A stretch of DNA of 64,000 nt from Aneurinibacillus tyrosinisolvens (GTDB taxonomy: Bacteria; Bacillota; Bacilli; Aneurinibacillales; Aneurinibacillaceae). The notes beneath the pieces were generated by a model. The model searched no databases, was not told the origin of the DNA, and saw nothing but the letters and a program-made list of their open reading frames with translations. Numbering within the stretch: position 1 is the stretch's first letter; every line of letters begins with the position of its first letter. Of this stretch, positions 9,157 through 17,466 are shown piece by piece. The stretch lies in the NCBI RefSeq assembly GCF_001015055.1, contig NZ_BBWZ01000020.1, positions 1 through 64,000 of the forward strand. The letters run 5' to 3'. The translations under genes and the position numbers were made by a program.

Positions 9157-9360
9157 TTATCTACACAGGTCATTTCCAGACGTATGTTCAATGGTGGTTG
9201 TATTAGAAATAAATTCAGACCGAGCAGGCATTCTCGTTTGGCGAGGGAGGAAAAAAGTAAACAATTTCTTCTCTACATATCTGGAGAATTGAATTCCCTT
9301 TAAGTCGATATACTTGTACACCACATAGGAAAGTACAAACAATAAAAGAAGGGAAAGCAT
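9157..9360 (-). CDS. Possible small one-helix membrane protein
   Basis: A minus-strand frame encodes a hydrophobic stretch (M-L-S-L-L-L-L-F-V-L-S-Y-V-V-Y-K-Y), then a basic region and a polar tail of about 40 residues. The pattern and codon use look coding, but no ribosome-binding site precedes the ATG at 9360, and the frame stays open well upstream of it. It may be the 3' remnant of a longer gene. No family is recognised. Confidence 0.3.
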   Translation of the reverse strand: MLSLLLLFVLSYVVYKYIDLKGIQFSRYVEKKLFTFFLPRQTRMPARSEFISNTTTIEHTSGNDLCR

Positions 9361-9452
9361 AAAGCTGAGTAAAAAACTTACATGGTATGAAAAGTTCGCT
9401 CCAATTAATTCATATTCGTGTTTTTGAATAATGAATAGAAGGGAGTTCAAAA

Positions 9453-9482
9453 ATGGCTGGAAAAAAAGACACATTGGGGTGA
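9453..9482 (+). other. Nine-codon reading frame with a strong ribosome-binding site, overlapping the next gene's site
   Basis: AGAAGGGAG is well spaced before ATG 9453. The frame encodes MAGKKDTLG and ends in TGA at 9480-9482, inside the GGGGTGA that serves the next gene. This is a layout for translational coupling. It could be a leader peptide or a chance frame. Confidence 0.35.
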
Positions 9483-9487
9483 TACTT

Positions 9488-9784
9488 TTGTTTAAATCGC
9501 TTGCAACTGGTATTAGTTTATTCGTTATTATAGGTTTGTTTTCCGTTGTTAAAGGTGATTGGACATTAATCGTACCATATGCACTGTATGTCGGTGGTTT
9601 TTTCATTATAATAGCGGCATTACTATCGGGAGCGCTTGTGAGCGGGGACAGGTTAAGGGCTAATTTCTCGGCTGAAACAGGGGAGGATCGGAGAAGAAGG
9701 CTGATCTGGAGTACAAAGCTGTTGTTTGTTGGGTTACCCAACATTGCAGGATCATTATTGATTTACTGCATGTGGATGAAATAA
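9488..9784 (+). CDS. Small membrane protein, DUF5316-like
   Basis: The product has 98 residues from a TTG start at 9488, which lies 5 bases after GGGGTGA (9476-9482). A longer frame from ATG 9431 is open but would place a charged leader ahead of the first helix. Two or three hydrophobic helices flank a conserved-looking centre, S-G-A-L-V-S-G-D-R-L-R-A-N-F. This centre is followed by a charged E-D-R-R-R-R-L segment, as in the DUF5316 family. Function unknown. The last codons overlap the start region of the next remnant. Confidence 0.6.
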   Translation: MFKSLATGISLFVIIGLFSVVKGDWTLIVPYALYVGGFFIIIAALLSGALVSGDRLRANFSAETGEDRRRRLIWSTKLLFVGLPNIAGSLLIYCMWMK

Positions 9785-10441
9785 CTATAATAGGTCCTAA
9801 ACTGACCTGTAATCTTCCTAATTACGTTTTATTTTTAGCTGGTTCTCCATGCTTGCCCTATCCCAAGGAAGCAAACGAATTGCTTCAAACCATGGAATTT
9901 TCTTCACCTGATCCCAAAATAATGCACAAAGCAAAACTTTATGGTCCTGTTTATAATCCTGTTTATGGTTTTCCAAGAGCAACTGTCTTAAAACTTGACG
10001 GTAAAATAGTAGGCACTTTGGATCGTACTAAATACGTTGGGAGTAACATCGCGCTTGGTGAAATTACAAATGACAGCCAGAATGAGGTGTTTTTTTATCA
10101 ATATTCGACTGGCAGTGGCGGAGCCATGGGATTACATGTATACAGTCTTATAGATGGTGTTTGGAAACGAATCTTTACTGATCCTAGAGATAAAGTAAAT
10201 TCTAATTCTAACCGTTTTAAAAGTGAGTATGCAGGGAAGATGCGTCTTCGATATAGAAACCATTCAGTGGGTGTTTGCCTTTTCACATCCGACATCTGTT
10301 CTTTCTGTTCACAACACTTATATTTATGAGTTTGATAAAAAAGAGTTTGCACTTGCTGAAACAAAAATTTTGGATAATAATGGGGTAATCTTAGCCAAGA
10401 AAAATAAAATGACCCTTCCTTTGCCTGATTACAGGCTTTAG
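9772..10441 (+). pseudogene. Remnant of a secreted protein related to the one encoded at 13179-13988
   Basis: An open frame from 9772 encodes segments closely matching the secreted protein at 13179-13988. Examples are N-E-V-F-F-Y-Q-Y-S-T-G-S-G-G-A-M-G-L-H-V-Y here and D-E-V-L-F-Y-R-H-S-T-G-S-A-G-A-I-G-L-N-V-Y there. The signal peptide is missing, no ribosome-binding site precedes the GTG, and the frame shifts near 10225-10290. The remaining C-terminal coding (Y-E-F-D-K-K-E-F-A-L-A-E-T-K) is in a second frame ending at 10441. I read it as a 5'-truncated, frameshifted paralogue. Confidence 0.65.
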
Positions 10442-10453
10442 GAAGGGTCATTT
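10407..10453. terminator. Bidirectional terminator
   Basis: A perfect 14-base stem (AAATGACCCTTCCT at 10407-10420 with its complement at 10440-10453) has A/T flanks on both sides. It lies between the remnant and the convergent solute-binding protein gene. Confidence 0.85.
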
Positions 10454-10475
10454 CATTTAACTACTTTATTTTTTT

Positions 10476-11528
10476 TCAGTTTTTTTCAAAGTAAACCGGG
10501 TTGTATTTATCAAGCTGCGCCTTTAGTTTTCCAAGGTCAATGCCTTCATTAGCTGCTGCTTCCTTATTTACTCCAAGATTAAGTTCCTTAGGGAATTGAA
10601 CCGGCAGATCCCCTGGCTTTGCCTCTCCCTTCAGGACTTTTACTGCCATTAATCCTGTTTTGTATCCAAGATCTTTATAGTCTGCCCCAAATCCGGCAAA
10701 ACCGCCGTTGCGAACAGAATCCATTTCCCCGACAAACATAGGAATTTTATTTTGCTCGGCTACTTGCACGATCGTCTTCAAAGCAGCTACGGCTGTATTG
10801 TCTTTTGGAATATACAGCATATCCACTTTACCTACGAGCGAATCGGCGGCCTGCTTTACTTCCGACGTATTTCCCGCATTGACCTCAACCGCTTTCAGTC
10901 CGTTCTTGTCCATTGCTTTCTTTGCGTTGTTTACGTTAACCACCGAGTTTGCTTCACCTGAATTATAAATAATACCAACCGTTTTCTTATCTGGCATCAA
11001 TTCTTTCATTAAAGCAACCAGCTTGTTAATTGCCTCCGGGTGTGTATCTGAATACCCTGTTACGTTTTTCCCTGGCTTCTCAAGGTTGTCCACGAGTTTA
11101 GCGCCGAGCGGATCGGTTATGGCTGTGAAAAATACAGGGATATCCGTACCTTCTGTTGCTTTTACAACGGATTGGGCGCTTGATGTTGCTATAGCTAGAA
11201 TCGCGTCTTTTTTATCGGCAGCAAACTTCTGCGCGATGGACGAAACCATGCTTGGGTCTCCCTGTGCAGATTGGAAATCGATGTCTGCATCAGCAAATCC
11301 ATTATCTTTTAGTGCCTGGATAAATCCTTCACGGGAAGCGTCAAGTGCAGGATGCTCAATGATCTGGGTAATACCAATGCTTACTTTTTTCTTCGTTTCA
11401 GTCGATTTCTGATCTCCGGATGCTTTCTCCTCAGATTTCCCCCCGGATGCCGGCTGGTTGCCACAGGCTGCAAGCAGCAAAAACACAGCCAGCAGAACTA
11501 CACCTAGTATTTTTTTCTTCTTCTTCAT
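10476..11528 (-). CDS. ABC transporter solute-binding lipoprotein (ABC_sub_bind/TrpX-like)
   Basis: The 350-residue protein begins with a lysine-rich signal peptide and a lipobox (F-L-L-L-A-A-C-G). It contains the periplasmic-binding fold typical of the ABC_sub_bind family: K-V-S-I-G-I-T-Q-I-I-E-H-P-A-L-D near residue 48 and V-G-I-I-Y-N-S-G-E-A-N-S-V near residue 180. Related proteins are often annotated as tryptophan- or tyrosine-binding; the ligand here is not proven. The usual permease and ATPase genes are not adjacent, so it is an orphan within this window. A GGGGAGACATGG-type leader precedes the ATG. Confidence 0.88.
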   Translation of the reverse strand: MKKKKKILGVVLLAVFLLLAACGNQPASGGKSEEKASGDQKSTETKKKVSIGITQIIEHPALDASREGFIQALKDNGFADADIDFQSAQGDPSMVSSIAQKFAADKKDAILAIATSSAQSVVKATEGTDIPVFFTAITDPLGAKLVDNLEKPGKNVTGYSDTHPEAINKLVALMKELMPDKKTVGIIYNSGEANSVVNVNNAKKAMDKNGLKAVEVNAGNTSEVKQAADSLVGKVDMLYIPKDNTAVAALKTIVQVAEQNKIPMFVGEMDSVRNGGFAGFGADYKDLGYKTGLMAVKVLKGEAKPGDLPVQFPKELNLGVNKEAAANEGIDLGKLKAQLDKYNPVYFEKN

Positions 11529-11751
11529 GTTCCATGTCTCCCCTTATGTATGCTTTTATATTTTTAGATAATTCATTATAGACTATTTTATCACTGTTTT
11601 TAAAGAGAAATCTTTCGAAACCATATAAATACTGACCCTACTAAAGATAAGAATGGAGGTATGAAAGGGAGGATATATTCTAATCACTATTCATTATATT
11701 ACCTTCCCCCGTACATACTATGAAGGAGCCAAACACTAAGGAGGGACAGGT

Positions 11752-11910
11752 ATGGATGACGTAAACACTCCAAAACCTAAACCATGGAATACTTACAAAG
11801 TTAAAAGTCAGAAGGAGCAGAGTGATCAGGAAGTTCTGCCGTTTGAACAGCGAGGCCGGGTACCGGAGTCATATGCACGCGCTATTGTGGAGCTCAAGAA
11901 AGAAGATTAA
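11752..11910 (+). CDS. Small hydrophilic protein, 52 residues
   Basis: AAGGAGGGACAG lies immediately before ATG 11752. The frame encodes MDDVNTPKPKPWNTYKVKS at its start, then a charged stretch ending A-R-A-I-V-E-L-K-K-E-D. A terminator follows 18 bases after the stop. The combination of strong ribosome-binding site, own terminator and protein-like composition supports a real gene. No family recognised. Confidence 0.65.
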   Translation: MDDVNTPKPKPWNTYKVKSQKEQSDQEVLPFEQRGRVPESYARAIVELKKED

Positions 11911-11927
11911 CACTGAATTGAAAACCA

Positions 11928-11967
11928 AAAATCCCACCTGCGGAAGATAAAGCAGGCGGGATTTTTA
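11928..11967 (+). terminator. Intrinsic terminator
   Basis: The stem AAATCCCACCTGC (11929-11941) pairs with GCAGGCGGGATTT (11952-11964) with one mismatch, followed by a T-run. It ends the 52-residue protein gene. Confidence 0.8.
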
Positions 11968-12107
11968 TATTGCTGTCTATACCTGATAAACTTCTTGCGG
12001 AAACTAACCTTTTATTTGTATTTTTCATGAAGGTATGCGTATTATAGATTATACAGTTATTTACAATTAAGGTAGTGCGGCAATATATTTTACAAGGAGT
12101 GAAATGT

Positions 12108-12314
12108 TTGACTTCCTACTTTGAAAGGAAATTTGTACGCAGCCTTTTTCGGATACTCTTTTTCGTGTTAACCGCTTTGATTTTTATGCCATACTGGCTG
12201 GCTGCCATTGGAGCAATTCTGTCGGTATGTATGCTGGTGTGTGCATTCTTTATTGTCCCCATATTTTTTATATGGACAATGTTATCAGGTAACAATTACA
12301 AGGAGAAAGGCTGA
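12108..12314 (+). CDS. Small two-helix membrane protein
   Basis: From TTG 12108, preceded by AAGGAGTGA with good spacing, the product has 68 residues: a basic N-terminus (MTSYFERKFVRSLFR) and two adjacent hydrophobic helices. A GTG at 12075 would add 11 residues but lacks a ribosome-binding site. The next gene starts 16 bases downstream. No family recognised. Confidence 0.5.
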   Translation: MTSYFERKFVRSLFRILFFVLTALIFMPYWLAAIGAILSVCMLVCAFFIVPIFFIWTMLSGNNYKEKG

Positions 12315-12329
12315 GTAAGCTATTTACGT

Positions 12330-12671
12330 TTGGAAGCATTCGCTATATTAATTACACAGGAGGAAGCAGTAATTGTGACAACTCATCATAATGAACCGGT
12401 TGGCGTGCGTAAAACAGAAGATGTCAAGATAGTGTTCGAAACAACGAATAACAGCTATTTTTATCTTCTTGAGGAAGAAAGCTGGATAGAATATGAGAAC
12501 GGGGACAGCAAAGACCTTGTGACACACATGGATTTGGAGGAGAAATACCGGGAAAAGCTGGGCAAGGGAGAAACGCTTAGGGTTCAAAATTTGAAAGATG
12601 CAACAGACTCACGTGAAATAGCCAGGGACGATGTTAAAGGGATTTTTGTTACGAGTCACACGAACATATAA
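12330..12671 (+). CDS. Hypothetical cytoplasmic protein
   Basis: The frame opens at TTG 12330 (113 residues), but an AGGAGGAA site at 12358-12365 favours GTG 12375, giving 98 residues starting M-T-T-H-H-N-E-P-V. The protein is acidic, with a beta-rich start and a charged helix (D-L-E-E-K-Y-R-E-K-L-G-K-G-E). It is probably cotranscribed with the small membrane protein. A terminator-like hairpin follows. Function unknown. Confidence 0.5.
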   Translation: MEAFAILITQEEAVIVTTHHNEPVGVRKTEDVKIVFETTNNSYFYLLEEESWIEYENGDSKDLVTHMDLEEKYREKLGKGETLRVQNLKDATDSREIARDDVKGIFVTSHTNI

Positions 12672-12679
12672 AACAGAAG

Positions 12680-12704
12680 GGATGGCGCGGTGCTGTCCTT
12701 TTTT
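12680..12704 (+). terminator. Probable intrinsic terminator
   Basis: GGATGGC (12680-12686) pairs with GCTGTCC (12692-12698), using two wobble pairs, followed by a run of six T. It ends the two-gene unit upstream. Confidence 0.5.
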
Positions 12705-12791
12705 GGTTATGTTTGGCAGGATACATAATTTGCGGCTCCAGGCCAGTTGGGAAAGGAGTTATAAAAAAGTTTAAAAGGGGGATACGTACCT

Positions 12792-13008
12792 ATGGATAAT
12801 TTACAAACAATCTTACACATTAATTCTCAAGTCAGAAAAAGGTTATTTTGCAATGATTAATTCTGGAAATCGTGGGCGCGTAAATTTACAGGCAGTGTCA
12901 GAAATTCTGGAATGCAATTAGCTAAAAATGGCTCCAAATGCTTTGGAAAAGCTAAATCAAGTTGTTGCTTATCTGGATGACCTAAATGTACAACAGGAAG
13001 CCCTCTAA
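12792..13008 (+). pseudogene. Decayed small gene in the 12.7-13.2 kb gap
   Basis: The gap from 12672 to 13178 holds no intact gene. ATG 12792 starts a 22-codon frame. ATG 12853 starts a second frame, M-I-N-S-G-N-R-G-R-V-N-L-Q-A-V. This is interrupted by one TAG and then continues in the same frame (M-A-P-N-A-L-E-K-L-N-Q-V-V-A-Y-L-D-D-L-N) to TAA 13006-13008. The protein-like composition on both sides of the stop suggests a dead gene of unknown family. The remaining 170 bases show nothing I can name. Confidence 0.35.
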
Positions 13009-13178
13009 TTATGAAGGTTTTATGTTCTTATGATACTGTTTTAAATGTGGAGGTATGGGAAAACTCTCTAAATGTTCATAGTTTTTAAGTGTTATTTTCA
13101 TGTCTTTTATTTTAAATACGTCTTTCACCTTAAAAGTGAATAAATCCGTACCAACAGGATTGCGCGCTCCACAATTGG

Positions 13179-13988
13179 TTATGGTTTTACTGTCGAAATC
13201 AAATGGTTTTTCGCATCATAAAGAGCAATATATTCCGCTGCATATTTCCTGTCTTTTTTACTGTATCTATATTGGGTTTTAAGCTTTGCGATTATGTCTG
13301 CGTGGGCTATACCTGATATGGTTTGTATTGCGGTAATTTCTTTGATACCATCCCCGTCAATGTCATTAAAGTTGTATTCTGAGATGGGATCGATCCATGT
13401 GCCTATTTTTGTTAGTTCGGTTTCTTTAATACCAGCGTAATTTTCTTTGTACAGTGGGACTGTCGCTTTTAAACCTGTCTGTTTATCGAAGAAAAGCACC
13501 GTGAAATTGCTTACATACACTACTTCAAATCGTTCTTCCATTTTTCCGATTGCAGGATTAGGGTCAGAAAAAATCTCTATCCATTTTAATTGGATTGGTT
13601 TGTATACGTTCAGCCCAATCGCGCCTGCACTGCCTGTGGAATGGCGATAAAATAAAACCTCATCCGTTTTATCTCCTAACAAATTAACAAATTTAACTTC
13701 ACCCAGGCTATACTGATCACTATTATTTCCTAAGACTGCTACCTCTTTTCCATCTATTATCAACCTCCATGAACTTGAAAATTCAAATTCAGGATAGCGT
13801 TTCAGGGCATAAAGCTGAATTTTTTGCTTCTTACCTGTGCCGTAAAGGTCTTTTTCTTCCGTTTGTATCAAGTAATACTTCGAGGTTTTTCTATAGAGAG
13901 TGTTTTTGCTTACTGTATGCTCTGCATTTACCGGAAGAACAATGAAGCTTATTAAGAAAATCAATAGTGCAGCTACTAACTTTTTCAT
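13179..13988 (-). CDS. Secreted protein with FG-GAP/VCBS-like repeats
   Basis: The 269-residue protein has a clear signal peptide (M-K-K-L-V-A-A-L-L-I-F-L-I-S-F, cleavage near V-N-A). It has segments that recall Ca-binding FG-GAP/VCBS repeats: V-K-F-V-N-L-L-G-D-K-T-D-E-V-L-F-Y near residue 98 and F-N-D-I-D-G-D-G-I-K-E-I-T near residue 208. AGGAGG precedes the ATG. It is the intact relative of the remnant at 9772-10441. An extracellular or wall-associated role is likely; the specific function is unknown. Confidence 0.7.
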   Translation of the reverse strand: MKKLVAALLIFLISFIVLPVNAEHTVSKNTLYRKTSKYYLIQTEEKDLYGTGKKQKIQLYALKRYPEFEFSSSWRLIIDGKEVAVLGNNSDQYSLGEVKFVNLLGDKTDEVLFYRHSTGSAGAIGLNVYKPIQLKWIEIFSDPNPAIGKMEERFEVVYVSNFTVLFFDKQTGLKATVPLYKENYAGIKETELTKIGTWIDPISEYNFNDIDGDGIKEITAIQTISGIAHADIIAKLKTQYRYSKKDRKYAAEYIALYDAKNHLISTVKP

Positions 13989-14191
13989 GGAGCCACCTCC
14001 TGAAAGGAATTTCAGTTATTTTTTCCATGCCTGAGATAAGTTATGCTCCGGTGACTCATTAAACTATCAATGCTTACTCTGGCTTGAAACGGGGATTCTT
14101 TTTTAGTAACAACTTAAGTCCTGGGACCGGTTTTTTATTATTTGGCTTATAGTATAATTGGGAATAAATTCAAATAGAGAGGACTGAAAAC

Positions 14192-14836
14192 GTGAAAAAT
14201 GTTGCTGTTATCCTTATAGTGTTTATGATGGTAGCGGGTTGTTCAAACGGGGAGCAATCAAAAGGTAATGAAAATAGTAAAACTGTAGCTTCGAGTAAAA
14301 CAACAAACGAGTGGAAAGTAAGTCCTGCTTTTATGGTAAAGGATCCGAAAAGACCAAACAGTCCTATAGAGATGTTCGGCAAGGAAGGGAAAATTGGAAT
14401 AATCGGACCTCAACTTTATGCAAACAATGGCCAAAAATGGATGTGGCATTTCTGGGGAGATAAAAACACCTTAAACTCCGGAAAGCTTAAAGTTGAAGCA
14501 ACAAACAAACACACGGATGAAAAAGTTCCGGCATTAATAATGGATGGGGGAACGGCTAACGAACATAAAGTATGGGAGTATGCGGGAGTTGGAGGTTCTA
14601 ATAATGGAGCGGATGCACATATGCCATCTAATATTTCCCTTCCGAAGCCAGGCCTTTGGCGATTGGATGTTTATATAGGGGATAGATTATTTGGTAATAT
14701 TGTAATCGAAGTGAAGAGCGCTTCTCAAAGTAACAGCGAAACCGATTGGAAGCTGCGGCCAGCGTACAGGGAAGGGGATAAGCTGTTATTCTCATTCGGT
14801 TTTTCTGATAAAAATCCCAATATTCGAACTATATAA
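14192..14836 (+). CDS. Lipoprotein, DUF4871-like
   Basis: The GTG start at 14192 follows AGAGGACTG. The signal peptide ends in a lipobox V-A-G-C-S-N, giving a membrane-anchored lipoprotein of 214 residues. The body (W-K-V-S-P-A-F near residue 41, F-G-K-E-G-K-I-G-I-I-G near 62, W-M-W-H-F-W-G near 83, K-P-G-L-W-R-L-D-V-Y near 152) resembles DUF4871 proteins, a beta-sandwich family of Bacillus lipoproteins. Role unknown. A terminator follows directly. Confidence 0.7.
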   Translation: MKNVAVILIVFMMVAGCSNGEQSKGNENSKTVASSKTTNEWKVSPAFMVKDPKRPNSPIEMFGKEGKIGIIGPQLYANNGQKWMWHFWGDKNTLNSGKLKVEATNKHTDEKVPALIMDGGTANEHKVWEYAGVGGSNNGADAHMPSNISLPKPGLWRLDVYIGDRLFGNIVIEVKSASQSNSETDWKLRPAYREGDKLLFSFGFSDKNPNIRTI

Positions 14837-14841
14837 CGGAA

Positions 14842-14879
14842 GCAGCCAATCTGATTTATCTGGAAAGGCTGCTCTTTTT
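14842..14879 (+). terminator. Intrinsic terminator
   Basis: GCAGCC (14842-14847) and GGCTGC (14867-14872) form a stem, followed by CTCTTTTT. It ends the DUF4871-like lipoprotein gene. Confidence 0.7.
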
Positions 14880-15010
14880 GCATCTGCTCCGCTCTTTTTT
14901 TAATTGTAAAATTTTTAAAAAATGTACGTATTGCTTGAGTCAACTGCCGTCCCACGTTAGTAGATTTTGAATACGATATAGTAATTTCACATACAAAGGA
15001 GGTTTTTAAA

Positions 15011-15565
15011 ATGGCAAAAGGAAAAGGAAAAGGAAAAGCCCATACTACTACTGGACAAACAACTACCGGACAAGCAACTACTGGACAAACCACTACTAGT
15101 TCACCTAGACCAGGTAGATTAAGGCTTCGTGGTTTTGACTTTTTTGTGCTTGATCCAAACAAGGAAGGTACTCAAGAGGTAGTTATTTCAGGCGACGAGG
15201 AAAATCCTACTACAGTAGCAACGGTCAAACTCAATGTCAATCAAGGCGATAAGGTATGGTTAAATGGAGTGTTTCACGTTGATAACGATGACCTTCTTAT
15301 TCCTGAAACAGATCTAAACGTAAGAATTTTCAGAGGAACTCCCGCTAATGGTGAAGAGATTTATAAAGTTGTACTCGAAGTTGGCCCTTCTGGAGTACCA
15401 GGTGATAAACTTGCTATTCCATTTTCACATGTGGATGTTATTCAGGATGACGACACCACCTTGGCGCGTTATACGGTAACTGTGAATACAGAGTCCGACG
15501 AAATAAATAGCACTGATGTCCATCTGATTGGTCCTACCACGTTTACGGCACTCAGTATCGGCTGA
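15011..15565 (+). CDS. Thr/Gln-repeat protein with a beta-rich domain, candidate spore-surface protein
   Basis: The first 30 residues are low complexity: an alternating K-G-K-G basic start, then three copies of T-T-G-Q-type repeats and a T-T-T-S-S run. Residues about 38-184 are a beta-rich domain that may be a jelly roll. It has no signal peptide. AAGGAGG precedes ATG 15011, and its own terminator follows. A sequence at 14952-14983 (CACG, then GATATAGTA) is only weakly like a sigma-K promoter. The next gene is a CotH-type kinase, whose known targets are Ser/Thr-rich coat proteins. A coat or exosporium role is an inference. Confidence 0.6.
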   Translation: MAKGKGKGKAHTTTGQTTTGQATTGQTTTSSPRPGRLRLRGFDFFVLDPNKEGTQEVVISGDEENPTTVATVKLNVNQGDKVWLNGVFHVDNDDLLIPETDLNVRIFRGTPANGEEIYKVVLEVGPSGVPGDKLAIPFSHVDVIQDDDTTLARYTVTVNTESDEINSTDVHLIGPTTFTALSIG

Positions 15566-15574
15566 AAAATAAAG

Positions 15575-15600
15575 GAGGAGCACTTTTGGCTCCTCTTTTT
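15575..15600 (+). terminator. Intrinsic terminator
   Basis: GAGGAGC (15575-15581) pairs perfectly with GCTCCTC (15589-15595), followed by TTTTT. It separates the Thr-rich protein gene from cotH. Confidence 0.85.
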
Positions 15601-15691
15601 ACTTTTCTCTCACATACTTTACCTGCCCTGCGCTGATTTTAAACCCTATCTGTTACGACTTTTACAGAACAGGAGAAAGGAAAGATAACAT

Positions 15692-16777
15692 GTGTCCTAT
15701 TTAATCCCATTTTATTTTTTGACAATAGAAGAGGAAGATTTAGAAGATTTACGGAGCGATATATGGGATGATACCCCTATTTCTGCCTATTTGAAGGTAG
15801 GAAACACCATTTATGATATTGATATCGCCTACCGAGGTTCCTATACGCGGGAGTTTCGCAAAAAATCCTACCGGATTGAGTTCGTCAGTCCAAGGAGATG
15901 CTCCGGGGCCCGCGAAATTCATCTCAATGCGGAATACAAAGACCCCTCTCTCATCCGCAATAAGCTTTCTTTTGATTTCTTTCAGGACCTTGGTGTTCTG
16001 TCACCACATAGTCAACACGTAAATTTAACACGAAATGGCTCTTTTAAAGGTGTCTATTTGCAATTGGAATCTGTAGATGAAATGTTTTTGAAAAAGAGAG
16101 GCCTCCCTCCGGGTCCCATTTACTATGCCGTCAATAATAACGCCAACTTTTCCTTGATGAGAGAAGGGAAGCAAAAAGAATCGCTTCTTTCGGGTTATGA
16201 ACGAGTGTTTGAAAACCGTTCAGACGATCAATTCCTCCACGAATTCATCTACCAAATCAACACCGTCCCCCTATCTGATTTTCCTGATGAGATTTCCAAG
16301 TATATCAATGTTGATAAATATTTGCGCTGGCTCGCTGGAGCCGTTTGTACGATGAATAATGACGGGTTTACTCACAACTATGCGCTTTATCGCAACAGTG
16401 AGACCGGTTTGTTTGAAATCATTCCCTGGGACTATGATGCAACCTGGGGACGAAAAGTCAACGGCGGAACCATGCGGTACAATTATGTTCCGATTGAAGG
16501 AAGCAAGGACAACCACCTCTCCCACCTCCTCCTGCAGGTACCGGAATTCCGTAAACATTACCGAAACATATTGGAAGAAACTTTGGAAACCACGTTTACA
16601 GTCAAACATTTAAAAAACAAAATAGTTTCACTGCATCAGGCTCTGCGGCCACATGTTCTTCTCGATCCTTATAAAAAGAAAGCGATCGATATATTCGATG
16701 GTGAACCTGAGTTTATCTTTCAATTCATTCGCGTCCGCAGCCGCTATTTGAAGAGGCACCTGGGGGATCTTGATTGA
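15692..16777 (+). CDS. cotH: CotH-family spore coat protein kinase
   Basis: The 361-residue protein carries the CotH kinase features: R-G-S-Y-T-R-E-F-R-K-K-S-Y-R-I-E near residue 49, N-K-L-S-F-D-F-F near 90, F-K-G-V-Y-L-Q-L-E-S-V near 115 and the metal-binding W-D-Y-D-A-T-W-G-R near 247. CotH proteins are atypical ATP-dependent kinases that phosphorylate Ser/Thr residues of coat proteins such as CotB and CotG in B. subtilis. The GTG at 15692 is preceded by AGGAGAAAGGAAAG. The length matches the family. Its neighbour at 15011 has a Thr-rich N-terminus and could be a substrate. Confidence 0.88.
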   Translation: MSYLIPFYFLTIEEEDLEDLRSDIWDDTPISAYLKVGNTIYDIDIAYRGSYTREFRKKSYRIEFVSPRRCSGAREIHLNAEYKDPSLIRNKLSFDFFQDLGVLSPHSQHVNLTRNGSFKGVYLQLESVDEMFLKKRGLPPGPIYYAVNNNANFSLMREGKQKESLLSGYERVFENRSDDQFLHEFIYQINTVPLSDFPDEISKYINVDKYLRWLAGAVCTMNNDGFTHNYALYRNSETGLFEIIPWDYDATWGRKVNGGTMRYNYVPIEGSKDNHLSHLLLQVPEFRKHYRNILEETLETTFTVKHLKNKIVSLHQALRPHVLLDPYKKKAIDIFDGEPEFIFQFIRVRSRYLKRHLGDLD

Positions 16778-16838
16778 GAGAAGATGAACAATGTGGACTT
16801 GCTTAAATGATTAAGAATGGCGGAAAGGAGTGACTACT

Positions 16839-17219
16839 GTGAAACCGATATATATAAAAAATACGGGAAAGTATGGCAGAGGGATATATGCTGCACGTGA
16901 TATTAAAATAGGTGAACTCATTGAGGAATCACCGGTTTTTGTATCACCTAAAACCGAACGGAAGTATCTGAAGAAGACGGTCGTTTTTGATTACTGCTTC
17001 AACTGGGGTGAAAATTATGAAGATACAGCGATTGCTTTAGGATACGGATCGTTATTTAATCACTCGTACAATCCAAATGCAACGTTTATTAATAACCTCG
17101 CTAATTTAACAGTTGACTTTTACGCCATAGCTGACATTAAGGAGGGTGAGGAAATCACGATAAATTACAATGGCGAACCTGAAGATAAATCTCCATTATG
17201 GTTTGAAGTTATTGATTAA
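16839..17219 (+). CDS. Small SET-domain protein
   Basis: The product of 126 residues consists of a single SET domain: K-Y-G-R-G-I-Y-A-A-R-D-I-K-I-G-E at the start, F-N-H-S-Y-N-P-N-A near residue 73 and G-E-E-I-T-I-N-Y near 102. SET proteins are S-adenosylmethionine-dependent lysine methyltransferases; the bacterial target is unknown. GTG 16839 has AAAGGAG at good spacing. A GTG at 16830 lies inside that site and is less likely. The next few hundred bases contain an imperfect hairpin around 17271-17312 that may terminate it. Confidence 0.82.
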   Translation: MKPIYIKNTGKYGRGIYAARDIKIGELIEESPVFVSPKTERKYLKKTVVFDYCFNWGENYEDTAIALGYGSLFNHSYNPNATFINNLANLTVDFYAIADIKEGEEITINYNGEPEDKSPLWFEVID

Positions 17220-17466
17220 ATAGGAAGTAATGTGGATGCCTGAGGCGACAAATCACACAAGAAATCTGGTGAAAATCCCTTTCTAATACAGGATAGCCTG
17301 GAAGGGGGTTTTTCTCATGTTTACTTTTAAATTTGATTGCATTTATTAAAATTAGAATTGATTATATTTAATATACGTGCGGTTTTTTTAAATAAATTTA
17401 ATATCGATATTTACTTTGTTTATTTTTAACTATATAATTAACTTAAATAACAGAAAGGATTTTCCC

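Noticed and set aside
9363..9744. Minus-strand open frame extending upstream of the small membrane protein
   Set aside because: It is antisense to the well-supported DUF5316-like gene and its sequence in this part is low in protein-like features.
14952..14983. Sigma-K promoter for the Thr-rich coat-like gene
   Set aside because: CACG and GATATAGTA only partly match the consensus and the spacing is slightly long, so it is mentioned in the gene entry but not listed as a feature.
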